Of a DNA stretch of 64,000 nt, positions 17,372 to 25,594 are shown in pieces. The notes beneath the pieces were generated by a model, which ran no database searches, was not told the DNA's origin, and was given only the letters and a program-made list of their open reading frames with translations. This stretch comes from Microbacterium enclense (lineage in GTDB: Bacteria > Actinomycetota > Actinomycetes > Actinomycetales > Microbacteriaceae), in the NCBI RefSeq assembly GCF_004022425.1, contig NZ_RBZY01000001.1:55519-119518 (forward strand). Direction: 5' to 3'. The translations under genes were made by a program, and so were the position numbers. Every line of letters starts with the position of its first letter. Position 1 is the stretch's first letter.

Positions 17372-18385
17372 TCACCTGCTGAGCGCCGACCGGGAGACGA
17401 TGATCCGTTGCACCACGACGAACAGCAGCAGCAGCGCACCGACCGTGATGCGCGTCCAGGACTGCTCGGCACCCGAGAACGAGATGATCGTGCGGATCAG
17501 GCCGTAGACGAAGACGCCGATCATCGAGCCGAGCACGAATCCGCTCCCGCCCGTGAGCAACGTCCCTCCGATGACGACGGCCGCGATGGTGTCGAGCTCG
17601 GTCCCGACGCCGTTCAGGGGGTAGCCGGCCCCGGAGTAGGCGGTCAGCACGATCCCGGCGAGGCCCGCGCACACGCCGCTGATGACGTACACCGAGAGCT
17701 TGGCGCGCACGACGGGCAGTCCCATGAGTCGCGCGGACTGCTCGTTGCCGCCGACGGCGTAGACGGTGCGACCGAACCGCGTGAAGCGGAGCACGAATGC
17801 CGCGAGCGCCACCGTGAGCAGGGCGATGATGCCGGTGGGCGTGATGTACCACCCGGCGAGGGAGAACCGGGTGGACTGCAGCCAGAGCAGACCCTCGTCG
17901 TCGACCTTGATCGACTGCAGGCTGACGACGAATGCGAGGCCGCGGGCAAGGAACATACCGATGAGCGAAGCGATGAACGGTTGGACGTCGAAGAACTGCA
18001 CGAGCACACCGATCAGCAGCCCGATCGCCGCGCCGATCAGGATCATCGCGGGTATCGCGACGGCGACCGGGACCCCCTGCGAGAGAAGACTGGCGCACAG
18101 GATGCCGGTGAACGCCATGACCGCGCCGACCGAGAGGTCGATGCCCCCGGTGAGGATGACGAAGGTCATGCCGACCGCGAGGACGAGCAGGTAGGCGTTG
18201 TCGAGCAGGATCGACGACAGGATCCGCGGGAGCTGGAAGTTGGGGAAGTACGCCATCGACCCCGCGATCATGATGACGAGGATCGCGATCGCGGCGAACA
18301 CCGGGATCCACGAGACGTGGCGGCTCAGGAATCGGCGGTAGGTCGTGGGAGCGGCGGAGCCGCGCTCGGCGGTGAGAGTGACCAT
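17372..18385 (-). CDS. yjfF: Galactofuranose-type ABC importer permease, YjfF-like (CUT2)
   Basis: 337 residues with 8-10 membrane helices. Shares with E. coli YjfF the run AVGMTFVILTGGIDLSVGAV, the later YAVGGNEQSARLMG segment, and AGYPLNGVGTELDTIAAVVI near the end. Its ATG overlaps the upstream permease stop by one base (TGATG). In E. coli the paired YtfT and YjfF proteins form the heteromeric channel for galactofuranose. Assigned from recalled family sequence and matching gene order. Confidence 0.88.
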   Translation of the reverse strand: MVTLTAERGSAAPTTYRRFLSRHVSWIPVFAAIAILVIMIAGSMAYFPNFQLPRILSSILLDNAYLLVLAVGMTFVILTGGIDLSVGAVMAFTGILCASLLSQGVPVAVAIPAMILIGAAIGLLIGVLVQFFDVQPFIASLIGMFLARGLAFVVSLQSIKVDDEGLLWLQSTRFSLAGWYITPTGIIALLTVALAAFVLRFTRFGRTVYAVGGNEQSARLMGLPVVRAKLSVYVISGVCAGLAGIVLTAYSGAGYPLNGVGTELDTIAAVVIGGTLLTGGSGFVLGSMIGVFVYGLIRTIISFSGAEQSWTRITVGALLLLFVVVQRIIVSRSALSR

Positions 18386-19428
18386 CAGGACAGCACCTTT
18401 GCGTCGGGACGTCGGGTGAGGGGGCGCAGGGCCGAGCGGCCCGCGGTCTGGAAGAACGCGCGGAAGCGGCGCGACTGCAGCAGGACCACGATCAGCACGG
18501 CCGCGGCCATGAAGACGGGACTGACGGCGGGCGGGACGCCCAGGAAGGTGATGGTGCTCTTCAGCGTCTGGATCGTGAACACACCGACCACCGTTCCGGC
18601 GAGGCTGAACTTGCCGCCGGCGAGGGAGGTGCCGCCGAGGACCACCGCGAGGATGGCATCCAGTTCGATGTAGAGGCCGGCGGCGTTGGCGTCGGCCGCC
18701 ATGATGTTCGAGCTGTAGAGGACACCGGCCATCCCCGCGAGCGTGCCGCTGGCGATGTACGCGCCCCAGATGATGCCGCGCGAGCGCACACCTGCGAGCC
18801 GGCTGGCCTCGGGGTTGATGCCCACCGCCTCGGTCAGCATGCCCAGCGCCGTGCGACGCTCCACGATGCCGACGACGATCACCGCGGCGATCGAGACGTA
18901 GAAGGCGAACGGCAGTCCCAGCACGTATCCCTGCGCCATGAACTGATACGGATCGCTGTTGATCGTCGTGATGAAGCCCTTGGTGATGAGCAGGGCGACA
19001 CCACGGCCGGCGAGCATCAGCACGAGCGTGGCGATGATGGGTTGGATACCGAGCACGGAGACGAGGAAGCCGTTCCAGACGCCCAGCAGCAGAGCGCTGC
19101 CGACCGCGGCCGCGATCGCGACCATGACGACCCCGAGGTTGCCCGGCTCGGGCGACGCCTCGATGATCGTCAGCGCGACAGCACCCGAGACGGCCATGAT
19201 CGCGCCGACCGACAGATCGATGCCGCGCGTCGCGATGACGAGCGTCATGCCGAGGGCGACCAGCATGAGCGGCGCGCTGTTGCGCAGGATGTCGATCAGC
19301 GACCCGTAGAGCTGACCGTTCTGCACCGTGATGCTGAGGAACGACGGCCGCGAGATCGTGTTGACGGCGATGAGCGCGACCAGAGCGGCGATCGGCCACA
19401 CGAGGCGGTGCGAAAGGAACTTCTTCAT
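18385..19428 (-). CDS. ytfT: Galactofuranose-type ABC importer permease, YtfT-like (CUT2)
   Basis: 347 residues, multi-pass membrane protein. Shared with E. coli YtfT: SLIDILRNSAPLMLVALGMT, the following VIATRGIDLSVGA, WNGFLVSVLGIQPIIATL, and ADANAAGLYIELDAILAVVL. The ATG overlaps the stop of the upstream ATPase (ATGA), and the stop overlaps the next permease start, so ATPase and both permeases should be made in fixed ratio. Forms the inner-membrane pore with the YjfF-like protein. Confidence 0.9.
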   Translation of the reverse strand: MKKFLSHRLVWPIAALVALIAVNTISRPSFLSITVQNGQLYGSLIDILRNSAPLMLVALGMTLVIATRGIDLSVGAIMAVSGAVALTIIEASPEPGNLGVVMVAIAAAVGSALLLGVWNGFLVSVLGIQPIIATLVLMLAGRGVALLITKGFITTINSDPYQFMAQGYVLGLPFAFYVSIAAVIVVGIVERRTALGMLTEAVGINPEASRLAGVRSRGIIWGAYIASGTLAGMAGVLYSSNIMAADANAAGLYIELDAILAVVLGGTSLAGGKFSLAGTVVGVFTIQTLKSTITFLGVPPAVSPVFMAAAVLIVVLLQSRRFRAFFQTAGRSALRPLTRRPDAKVLS

Positions 19429-20975
19429 GCGATCTTCTCCCGATCGGACGACGTTGTCTCGGGCTGCCCCTCGGCGATGTAGGCCACGAGGGCGTCGAGG
19501 TCGACGTCTCGGGTGGCCAGCTCGCCGATCTTACGACGGTCGCGCAGCACGGCCACGCGCTGAGCGATGCGGAGCACCTCTTCCAGCTCGGACGAGATGA
19601 ACACGACGGACAGGCCCTTCTCGGCGAGCTCGGCGACCTTCCGCTGGATGTCCGCCTTCGCGCCGACATCGATACCGCGGGTGGGCTCGTCGAGGATCAG
19701 CAGTTCGGGGGCCGTGGCGAGCCAGCGCGCCAGCAGGACCTTCTGCTGGTTGCCCCCGGAGAGGTTGCGGATGAGCGCGTTCGGGTTCGCGGGGCGCACC
19801 CCCAGCGCCGTGATGTAGTCGTCGACGATGGCCTGCACCTCGGTGGAACCGAGCTTGCGCAGCGCACCGCGACGGGCCTGGATGCCGAGGATGATGTTCT
19901 CGGCGACGGTGAGGTCGCCGACGATGCCCTCGGCGCGGCGGTCCTCGGACGAGAACGCGATGCCGCGGTCGAGGGCGTGGCGCGGTGAACCGAGGCGCGA
20001 CGGGGAGCCGCCGACCTCGACCTGGCCCTGGTCGGCGCGGTCCGCGCCGGCGATGAGGCGGGCGAGTTCGGTGCGCCCCGAGCCGAGGAGACCCGCCAGG
20101 CCGACGATCTCTCCGGGGAAGACCTCGAGGTCGATCGGCTCGAGGGCGTTCTTGCGGGCCAGAGAGACGGCTTTCAGCGCGGGCGTGCCGGAGCGATCGA
20201 TCGGACGCTCGGCGCTGGCCGAGATGGCATCCAGTTCGCCGAGCTCGCGGCCGATCATCTTCGCCACCAGTTGCTCGCGCCCGAGCTCGGCGATCGGGTA
20301 CTCCCCCACGAGAGTGCCGTTGCGCAGGACCGTGAGGCGGTCGGAGATCTCGTAGATCTGGTCGAGGAAGTGCGAGACGAACAGGATCGCGACGCCGCGG
20401 TCGCGGAGATCCCGGATGACGCCGAAGAGCTGCTCGACCTCGCCGCGGTCGAGGCTGGACGTGGGCTCATCGAGCACGAGAACGGTGGTGTCCACGACCA
20501 TGGCCCGACTGATCGCGACGAGTTGCTGCACCGCGATCGAGTGGCTCGCCAGGATGGAGCGGGTGTCGATGTCCAGGCCGAGTTCGGCGAGCGCTGTCGC
20601 TGCGGCGGCGTGGGTGGCGCGCCAGTCGACCATCCCCGCGCGCCGGATCTCGTTGCCGAGCATCACGTTCTCGCCGACGGACAGGTTCTGGCAGAGGTTG
20701 ACCTCTTGGTAGACGGTCGCGATTCCCGACGCCTGAGCGTCGGCGGTGGAGCGGAACGACCGCTCCTCGCCCTGGACGCGGATGGTGCCGGAGTCGATCC
20801 CGTACACGCCGGTGAGCGCCTTGATGAGGGTGGACTTGCCGGCGCCGTTCTCTCCCATGAGGGAGTGGACCTCACCGGGATACAGGGTGAAGTCCACGCC
20901 GTCGAGCGCCTTCACTCCGGGGAAGGAGATGCTGATACCGCGCATCGCGACGACGGCAGCGCGTTCGGATGTCAT
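19425..20975 (-). CDS. ytfR: Galactofuranose-type ABC importer ATPase, YtfR-like
   Basis: 516 residues, two nucleotide-binding domains in tandem. Domain 1: SFPGVKALDGVDF, Walker A GENGAGKST at about 45, Walker B VLVLDEPTSSLD. Domain 2: PGEIVGLAGLLGSGRTELAR, LSGGNQQKVLLARW, LILDEPTRGIDVGAK. It energises uptake through the two downstream permeases. Start ATG 20975; only a weak GAGAAAG lies upstream. It follows the binding-protein gene across 98 bp that hold a perfect hairpin, which should lower its expression relative to the binding protein. Confidence 0.9.
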   Translation of the reverse strand: MTSERAAVVAMRGISISFPGVKALDGVDFTLYPGEVHSLMGENGAGKSTLIKALTGVYGIDSGTIRVQGEERSFRSTADAQASGIATVYQEVNLCQNLSVGENVMLGNEIRRAGMVDWRATHAAAATALAELGLDIDTRSILASHSIAVQQLVAISRAMVVDTTVLVLDEPTSSLDRGEVEQLFGVIRDLRDRGVAILFVSHFLDQIYEISDRLTVLRNGTLVGEYPIAELGREQLVAKMIGRELGELDAISASAERPIDRSGTPALKAVSLARKNALEPIDLEVFPGEIVGLAGLLGSGRTELARLIAGADRADQGQVEVGGSPSRLGSPRHALDRGIAFSSEDRRAEGIVGDLTVAENIILGIQARRGALRKLGSTEVQAIVDDYITALGVRPANPNALIRNLSGGNQQKVLLARWLATAPELLILDEPTRGIDVGAKADIQRKVAELAEKGLSVVFISSELEEVLRIAQRVAVLRDRRKIGELATRDVDLDALVAYIAEGQPETTSSDREKIA

Positions 20976-21005
20976 GCTCGATCGCTTTCTCAGGGGGTCA
21001 GTGGA

Positions 21006-21039
21006 GGGTGTGCGGGGCCGGAGTCGGCCCCGCACACCC
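21006..21039 (-). terminator. Intercistronic hairpin downstream of the YtfQ-like gene
   Basis: Perfect 15-bp stem (21006-21020 with 21025-21039, core TGCGGGGCCG) and a GAGT loop. No U-tract follows, so it probably acts as an RNA-stabilising 3' end or partial terminator between the binding-protein gene and the rest of the operon. Confidence 0.8.
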
Positions 21040-21073
21040 GAGGGGTGCGGACGCGGAGGCGTCCGCGGGTGGA

Positions 21074-22051
21074 TCAGTACTTGCGGTCGGGCAGAGCGGC
21101 CTTGGCCTGCTCCTGGTCGAATGCCTGGTCTTCGACGATGTACTGCTTGTCGACCGACTCGCCGTCGACGACCTTCTTGACGACCTCGGCGACCTTCTCA
21201 CCGAGCAGCGGGTTGCACTCCACGATGTAGTTGAACTCACCGTCGGCCAGAGCCGTCATGCCGTCCTTGACCGCGTCGATCGTGACGATCTTGATGTCGG
21301 TGCCGGGCGTGAGGCCGGCGGCCTTGATCGCGTCCAGGGCTCCGAGACCCATGTCGTCGTTGTGGGCGAACAGCAGGTTGATCTGCGAGCCGTACTTCTG
21401 GAGGAAGCCCTCCATGACCGTCTTGCCCTCGGCGCGGGTGAAGTTGCCGGTCTGCGAGTCGAGCACCGTGATGTCGGTGCCCTCGATGGCCGTGGCGAAT
21501 CCGGTCGCGCGGTCGGTCGCGGCGGACGACCCCGTGGTGCCCTCGAGGATGACAAGGTTGGTCGGCGTGGAACCGAAGTTCTCGGCGACCCATTCGCCGG
21601 CCGTCTCGCCCTCCTTCTCGAAGTCGAGACCGATCCAGCTGGCGTACAGGTCCTCGGAGGCCGACACGGTGCGATCCTCGAGGATGACGGGGATGCCGGC
21701 GTCCTTCGCCTCCTGCAGCACGTCGTCCCACCCGTCGGTGACGATCGGGGCGAGCACGATGGCATCCACGCCCTGGTTGATGAAGCTGCGGACGGCCGCG
21801 ATCTGCGCCTCGGGCTTGTTGTCGGCCGCGTTGAAGATGAGGTTGAAGCCGTTCGCCTCCGAGAACGCCTCCTTCATCGACTCGGTGTTGGCGCTGCGCC
21901 ACCCGCTCTCGGAGCCGGTCTGCGCGAAGCCGACGGTGATGACGTCGTCGCCCCCACCCCCGGCCGGGGTGCCGCCGCCGGCGCAGCCGGATGCGGTGAG
22001 AGCGATCGCGCCCACGAGCGCGAGTCCAGCGAGGGTCTTCTTCGCCTTCAT
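21074..22051 (-). CDS. ytfQ: Galactofuranose-type binding lipoprotein, YtfQ-like
   Basis: 325 residues. Lipoprotein signal with acylated Cys at about 23 (ALTASGCAGGG). The mature protein begins VGFAQTGSESGWRSANTESM, close to E. coli YtfQ, and continues with RSFINQGVDAIVLAPIVTDG, SQTGNFTRAEGK and LFAHNDDMGLGALDAI. It captures the sugar outside the membrane for the YtfT/YjfF pore. AGGAGG lies just upstream of the ATG. It is the first gene of the operon, with a strong promoter and a lac-type operator about 80 bp upstream. Confidence 0.92.
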   Translation of the reverse strand: MKAKKTLAGLALVGAIALTASGCAGGGTPAGGGGDDVITVGFAQTGSESGWRSANTESMKEAFSEANGFNLIFNAADNKPEAQIAAVRSFINQGVDAIVLAPIVTDGWDDVLQEAKDAGIPVILEDRTVSASEDLYASWIGLDFEKEGETAGEWVAENFGSTPTNLVILEGTTGSSAATDRATGFATAIEGTDITVLDSQTGNFTRAEGKTVMEGFLQKYGSQINLLFAHNDDMGLGALDAIKAAGLTPGTDIKIVTIDAVKDGMTALADGEFNYIVECNPLLGEKVAEVVKKVVDGESVDKQYIVEDQAFDQEQAKAALPDRKY

Positions 22052-22126
22052 GTTGAAACCTCCTCGTTTCGCCGGCTGCGTCGCCGGTTCATGTGATGCA
22101 GCCCCCTCGGGCGGGCTGACTCCTGA

Positions 22127-22157
22127 ATGTTAGCGCTCACACTCTGTGCCGTGTCAA
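22127..22157 (-). promoter_or_regulatory. Promoter and lac-type operator of the galactofuranose operon
   Basis: On the minus strand TTGACA (22157-22152) is followed after 19 bp by TAACAT (22132-22127). TGTGAGCGCTAACA (minus strand, 22141-22128) overlaps the -10 region and differs by one base from the ideal symmetric lac operator core TGTGAGCGCTCACA. The LacI protein at the end of the operon has a matching recognition helix. Confidence 0.75.
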
Positions 22158-22290
22158 GAATCTTTCGAGCGGGAAATATCGCAGAGGCGGCGATGTGAAG
22201 CCTCACATTGCGGCGCCGACGGCCCGCCGCGTGTGTCGCATCGTGTCGACGTGCGGTGCCGCACGCGCCGACGGGGGTTACCGTCGAGGT

Positions 22291-22851
22291 ATGACTTCCC
22301 TTCCGCAGGAGCGGCCCGAGAGCACGCCGACCATCGGCACGTCCGTGACGGCGGACGACTTCAAGCGCGCGTTCCGTGGTCATCCCGGTGGCATCGCGGT
22401 GATCACCGCCTACGGCGAGCACGGCCCCGTGGCCCTCACCGCCTCGTCGGTGTCGTCGGTGTCGGCCGACCCGCCGCTGCTCATCTTCTCGGTCTCGAGC
22501 CTGTCGTCGGCGACCCCGACGATCGTGGCGGCGTCGACGATCGTGGTGCACCTGCTCGACGCCGAGGACATCGGCCTCGCCCGCGCCGGCGCGACGAGCG
22601 GGCTCGACCGCTTCGCCGACACCTCCGCCTGGTCACGCCTTCCGACGGGAGAGCCCGTCTATCACGGGGTCCGCGCGTGGCTGCGCTGCGCCGTGGTGAG
22701 CCGGATGGATGCCGGCGGCTCGACCGTCATCGCCGCCCAGGCCCTGCAGGTCGACGTCGAGCGCGACCTCGAGCCGGGCGAGCCCGGCGCGGCCCTGGTG
22801 TACCACAACCGCACGTGGCACCGCCTGGGCGAGCACTCGCGGCTGGACTGA
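22291..22851 (+). CDS. Flavin reductase-like FMN-binding split-barrel protein
   Basis: 186 residues. Pattern of the HpaC/DIM6-NTAB flavin reductase fold: FKRAFRGHPGGIAVITAYG, GPVALTASSVSSVSADPPLL, STIVVHLLDAE, and the C-terminal ALVYHNRTWHRLG. Likely reduces FMN with NAD(P)H for a partner oxygenase or oxidoreductase; the partner is not evident nearby. TACCGT at 22279-22284 ends 6 nt before the ATG, suggesting a leaderless transcript. The stop lies only 6 bp from the convergent DUF808 gene. Confidence 0.85.
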   Translation: MTSLPQERPESTPTIGTSVTADDFKRAFRGHPGGIAVITAYGEHGPVALTASSVSSVSADPPLLIFSVSSLSSATPTIVAASTIVVHLLDAEDIGLARAGATSGLDRFADTSAWSRLPTGEPVYHGVRAWLRCAVVSRMDAGGSTVIAAQALQVDVERDLEPGEPGAALVYHNRTWHRLGEHSRLD

Positions 22852-22857
22852 CCGCCC

Positions 22858-23751
22858 TCAGTGCGCCGCGTCGGTCTTCTCGCCGCGGCGGAACACGCGG
22901 CCGACGACCGTCACCACGGCGACGATGACGAGCCCCAGGATCAGGCCGAACACCGCCGAGATCGCGGTGTCGACGATCCACACCACCACCGGGCCGGCGG
23001 CCTCGACGAGGTGGGTCACGGCGTGCACGAGATCGAGCGGCCCGTGCCATAGGGTCTCGGCGAGGTTGGCGACGACGAGGTGCCCACCCACCCACAGCAT
23101 GGCGACGGTCCCGATCACACTGATGACGCGGAAGACGGCGGGCATGGATGCCACGACCCGTGCCCCGAAGCGACGGACTGCACGCGTCGGACTCTTCATG
23201 AACCGCAGTCCGATGTCGTCGATCTTCACCAGCAGCGCGACGGCGCCGTAGACCAGCACCGTCATTCCGAGCCCGATGACCAGCAACGCGCCGAGGGTCA
23301 TCCAGATGCCGAAGCCCGGGTCGAGGCTCGACAGCGCGATGAGCATGATCTCGGTGCTGAGGATCAGGTCGGTGCGCACCGCCCCGAGCACGAGCTTGCG
23401 CTCGTCGCGCGGACCATCATCGGCGTGCCCGTGGGAGACGCCGAACCACTCGAGCACCTTCTCCGCACCCTCGAAGCAGAGGAATCCCCCGCCGATGATG
23501 AGCAGGAACGGCAGCACTCCCGGGGCGAAAGCCGTCAGGAGCAGGGCGATGGGGATGATGACGACGTACTTGTTGATGATGCTGCCGAGCGCGATCTTCC
23601 AGACGACCGGAAGCTCACGCGCCGGGGTGATGCCCTGCACGTACTGCGGCGTCACGGCGGCGTCGTCGATGACGACGCCCGCCGTCTTCGCGCTGGCTTT
23701 CAGCGCGGCGCTGAGGATGTCATCGACCACGGCGAGCAGACCGACGGACAT
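22858..23751 (-). CDS. DUF808 / YedI family membrane protein
   Basis: 297 residues. Begins SVGLLAVVDDILSAALKASAKTAG, continues GITPARELPVVWKIALGSIINKY and EGAEKVLEWFG, all typical of the DUF808 (E. coli YedI) family. About six membrane helices are visible. Function in the family is unknown. Monocistronic, with the stop 6 bp from the convergent flavin reductase. The 170 bp upstream to the next gene hold no recognised feature. Confidence 0.85.
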   Translation of the reverse strand: MSVGLLAVVDDILSAALKASAKTAGVVIDDAAVTPQYVQGITPARELPVVWKIALGSIINKYVVIIPIALLLTAFAPGVLPFLLIIGGGFLCFEGAEKVLEWFGVSHGHADDGPRDERKLVLGAVRTDLILSTEIMLIALSSLDPGFGIWMTLGALLVIGLGMTVLVYGAVALLVKIDDIGLRFMKSPTRAVRRFGARVVASMPAVFRVISVIGTVAMLWVGGHLVVANLAETLWHGPLDLVHAVTHLVEAAGPVVVWIVDTAISAVFGLILGLVIVAVVTVVGRVFRRGEKTDAAH

Positions 23752-23921
23752 ACGCGATTCCCCCTGGGTGAATGGCTGCCGCGGGAGCCGCGCGCAGGTG
23801 ACGGTGTCGTCACTGCGACCCTAGCGGCCCGGCGTGGGGACGGGCGCGGGCACGGGTTCACCCCTACGGACCCGGCTCGGGTCGCGACGCGTGCCACACC
23901 GCAGCGCGGCACCCTGGAGGG

Positions 23922-24905
23922 ATGCTCGGGCCGTTCACCCTCTCCGCCTTCGTCGTCGCCACCGTCCTCGTCCTCAGCGGGGTCGGGAAGATGCTCGCCC
24001 TCGATGCCGCACCCTCGACCTTGCGCGCCCTCCGCCTTTCGGGACTCCCGACCCGCGGCGTGGTCGCCGCCGTGGCCGTCGCCGAGCTCTCCGTGGCCGG
24101 CGGGCTCCTCCTCGGTTCCGGTGCCCTCGCGGTTGCCGCGGCCGGTGCCGCCCTCGCCCTCTCGACCGTCTTCCTCGCCGTCGGCCTGCGCGCTCAGGCC
24201 CTCTCCTCGACGGACGATTGCGGCTGCTTCGGCCGTCTGGCATCCACCCGGATCGGTCCGGCGATGACGGTCCGCAACACGGCGATCACCGTGCTGGCAG
24301 CTCTTGCGCTGGTCGGAGCCTCGATCGATCCTCTCGCGCCGTCGGTGGCGGAGCGCCTGTGGGTTTCGCCGCTCACGGCCGCGGCGCTGGTCGCCGTCGT
24401 CGCCGCGATTGCCGTGATCGGAGGGACGCTGCGTGCGTCCGTCCGCCCCACGGCGAAGCAGGCGGGAGAGGTTCCCGACGCCGCCCTCATCACGCCGGAC
24501 GGGGGTGTCGTCGTTCCGCGGCAGCGCGCTTTGCGCGGACGCGCGCAGCTGCTGCTGTTCGTCCGACGCGGATGCAGTTCGTGCGAGAACCTCATCGACC
24601 GGATGACGTGGGACCGTGCTCTCCTCGAGACTCTCGTCGACGTGCGGCTGATCGTGCCCGTGGGCGACGATTCCGCGTTGAGCACGGCCGGCGAGGGGCT
24701 GCACGCGGACCCCTCCGGGGAGTTCGCGGTGGCGCTCGGCATCCCCGGCGACCGTCCGGTCGGGGTGCTGCTGACCACGAGGGGCGAGGTGCTGGAGCCG
24801 GTCGCCATCGGGGGCGAGGAGACGGCGTCGCTCGTCGACAGCGTGCTGGCGGCGGCCGCCGACGCCCGCGGTCCGCGCGCCGACGAGGGCCTGTCCACGA
24901 CCTGA
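23922..24905 (+). CDS. MauE-like membrane protein fused to a thioredoxin-like domain
   Basis: 327 residues. Residues about 1-125 form a four-helix MauE/DoxX-type membrane domain with the family motif TDDCGCFGRL near 103. Further helices extend to about 165. The soluble C-terminal part (about 185-320) looks thioredoxin-like, with LLLFVRRGCSSCENLIDRM carrying a CxxC redox pair. Known MauE proteins help form disulfides in methylamine dehydrogenase; here it is probably a general thiol-disulfide carrier across the membrane. GGAGG sits only 1 nt before the ATG and CACCCT lies 6 nt before it, so a leaderless start is possible. Confidence 0.75.
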   Translation: MLGPFTLSAFVVATVLVLSGVGKMLALDAAPSTLRALRLSGLPTRGVVAAVAVAELSVAGGLLLGSGALAVAAAGAALALSTVFLAVGLRAQALSSTDDCGCFGRLASTRIGPAMTVRNTAITVLAALALVGASIDPLAPSVAERLWVSPLTAAALVAVVAAIAVIGGTLRASVRPTAKQAGEVPDAALITPDGGVVVPRQRALRGRAQLLLFVRRGCSSCENLIDRMTWDRALLETLVDVRLIVPVGDDSALSTAGEGLHADPSGEFAVALGIPGDRPVGVLLTTRGEVLEPVAIGGEETASLVDSVLAAAADARGPRADEGLSTT

Positions 24906-25003
24906 CCGTCCGCCGACCCGGGCGTCCGACGATCGTCCCTGTCGCGGCCCCGCCGACGTGGCTAGGGTGAAACTCGTCCGCTCGCGGGAGGAAAGAGGCA
25001 TCC

Positions 25004-25594
25004 ATGTCGTTCATCACTCGAGGCTTCTCCGGACGCCGCGCCGAGCGCGATCCGCGCCTTCCCCCCGGCCAGACCCTGGTGGGCGACTGGCCGGTGCTCT
25101 CGGCCGGGCCCACCCCCGAGATCGACGCGGACGACTGGGAGTTCGTCGTCCGCACCGAGAACGGCGACCACCGCTGGAACATCGCACAGCTGCAGGCGCT
25201 GGGCATGGAGGACATCACGGTCGACATCCACTGCGTGACGCACTGGACGAAGCTCGACATGCCGTGGCGCGGGGTGTCGCTCGACCGCATCTTCGACGAG
25301 GTCGAAACGGCGCACGATTATGTCATGGCCCACTCGTACGGCGGGTACACCACGAACGTGCCGCTCGAGGACCTCCTCGACGGCAAGAGCTGGATCGCCT
25401 TCGAGGCCGATGGTGAGCCGTTGACGCCCGAGCACGGCGGCCCCGCGCGCCTCCTCGTTCCGCACCTGTACTTCTGGAAGAGCGCGAAGTGGGTGCGTGG
25501 CCTCGTGACCATGCCCGACGACGATCCCGGGTTCTGGGAGCAGAACGGTTACCACCTCCACGGCGATCCGTGGCAGGAGGAGCGGTACTGGTGA
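25004..25594 (+). CDS. Molybdopterin-dependent sulfite oxidase-like oxidoreductase
   Basis: 196 residues, the size of stand-alone YedY/sulfite oxidase-type Moco domains. The molybdenum ligand is Cys77 in DIHCVTHWTKLD; also seen are GVSLDRIFDE, GYTTNVPLEDLL and the C-terminal GYHLHGDPWQEERYW. No Tat signal and no haem domain, so it is probably cytoplasmic and takes electrons from the flavoprotein encoded next. GGGAGG lies about 12 nt upstream of the ATG. Forms a three-gene set with the reductase and DUF6510 protein, joined by GTGA and a one-base overlap. Confidence 0.88.
   Translation: MSFITRGFSGRRAERDPRLPPGQTLVGDWPVLSAGPTPEIDADDWEFVVRTENGDHRWNIAQLQALGMEDITVDIHCVTHWTKLDMPWRGVSLDRIFDEVETAHDYVMAHSYGGYTTNVPLEDLLDGKSWIAFEADGEPLTPEHGGPARLLVPHLYFWKSAKWVRGLVTMPDDDPGFWEQNGYHLHGDPWQEERYW

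Noticed and set aside
24906..25003. Terminator between the MauE-like gene and the Moco oxidoreductase gene
   Set aside because: No stem longer than about 6 bp could be found; only a TAGGGT -10-like element at 24963 and a ribosome-binding site are visible.
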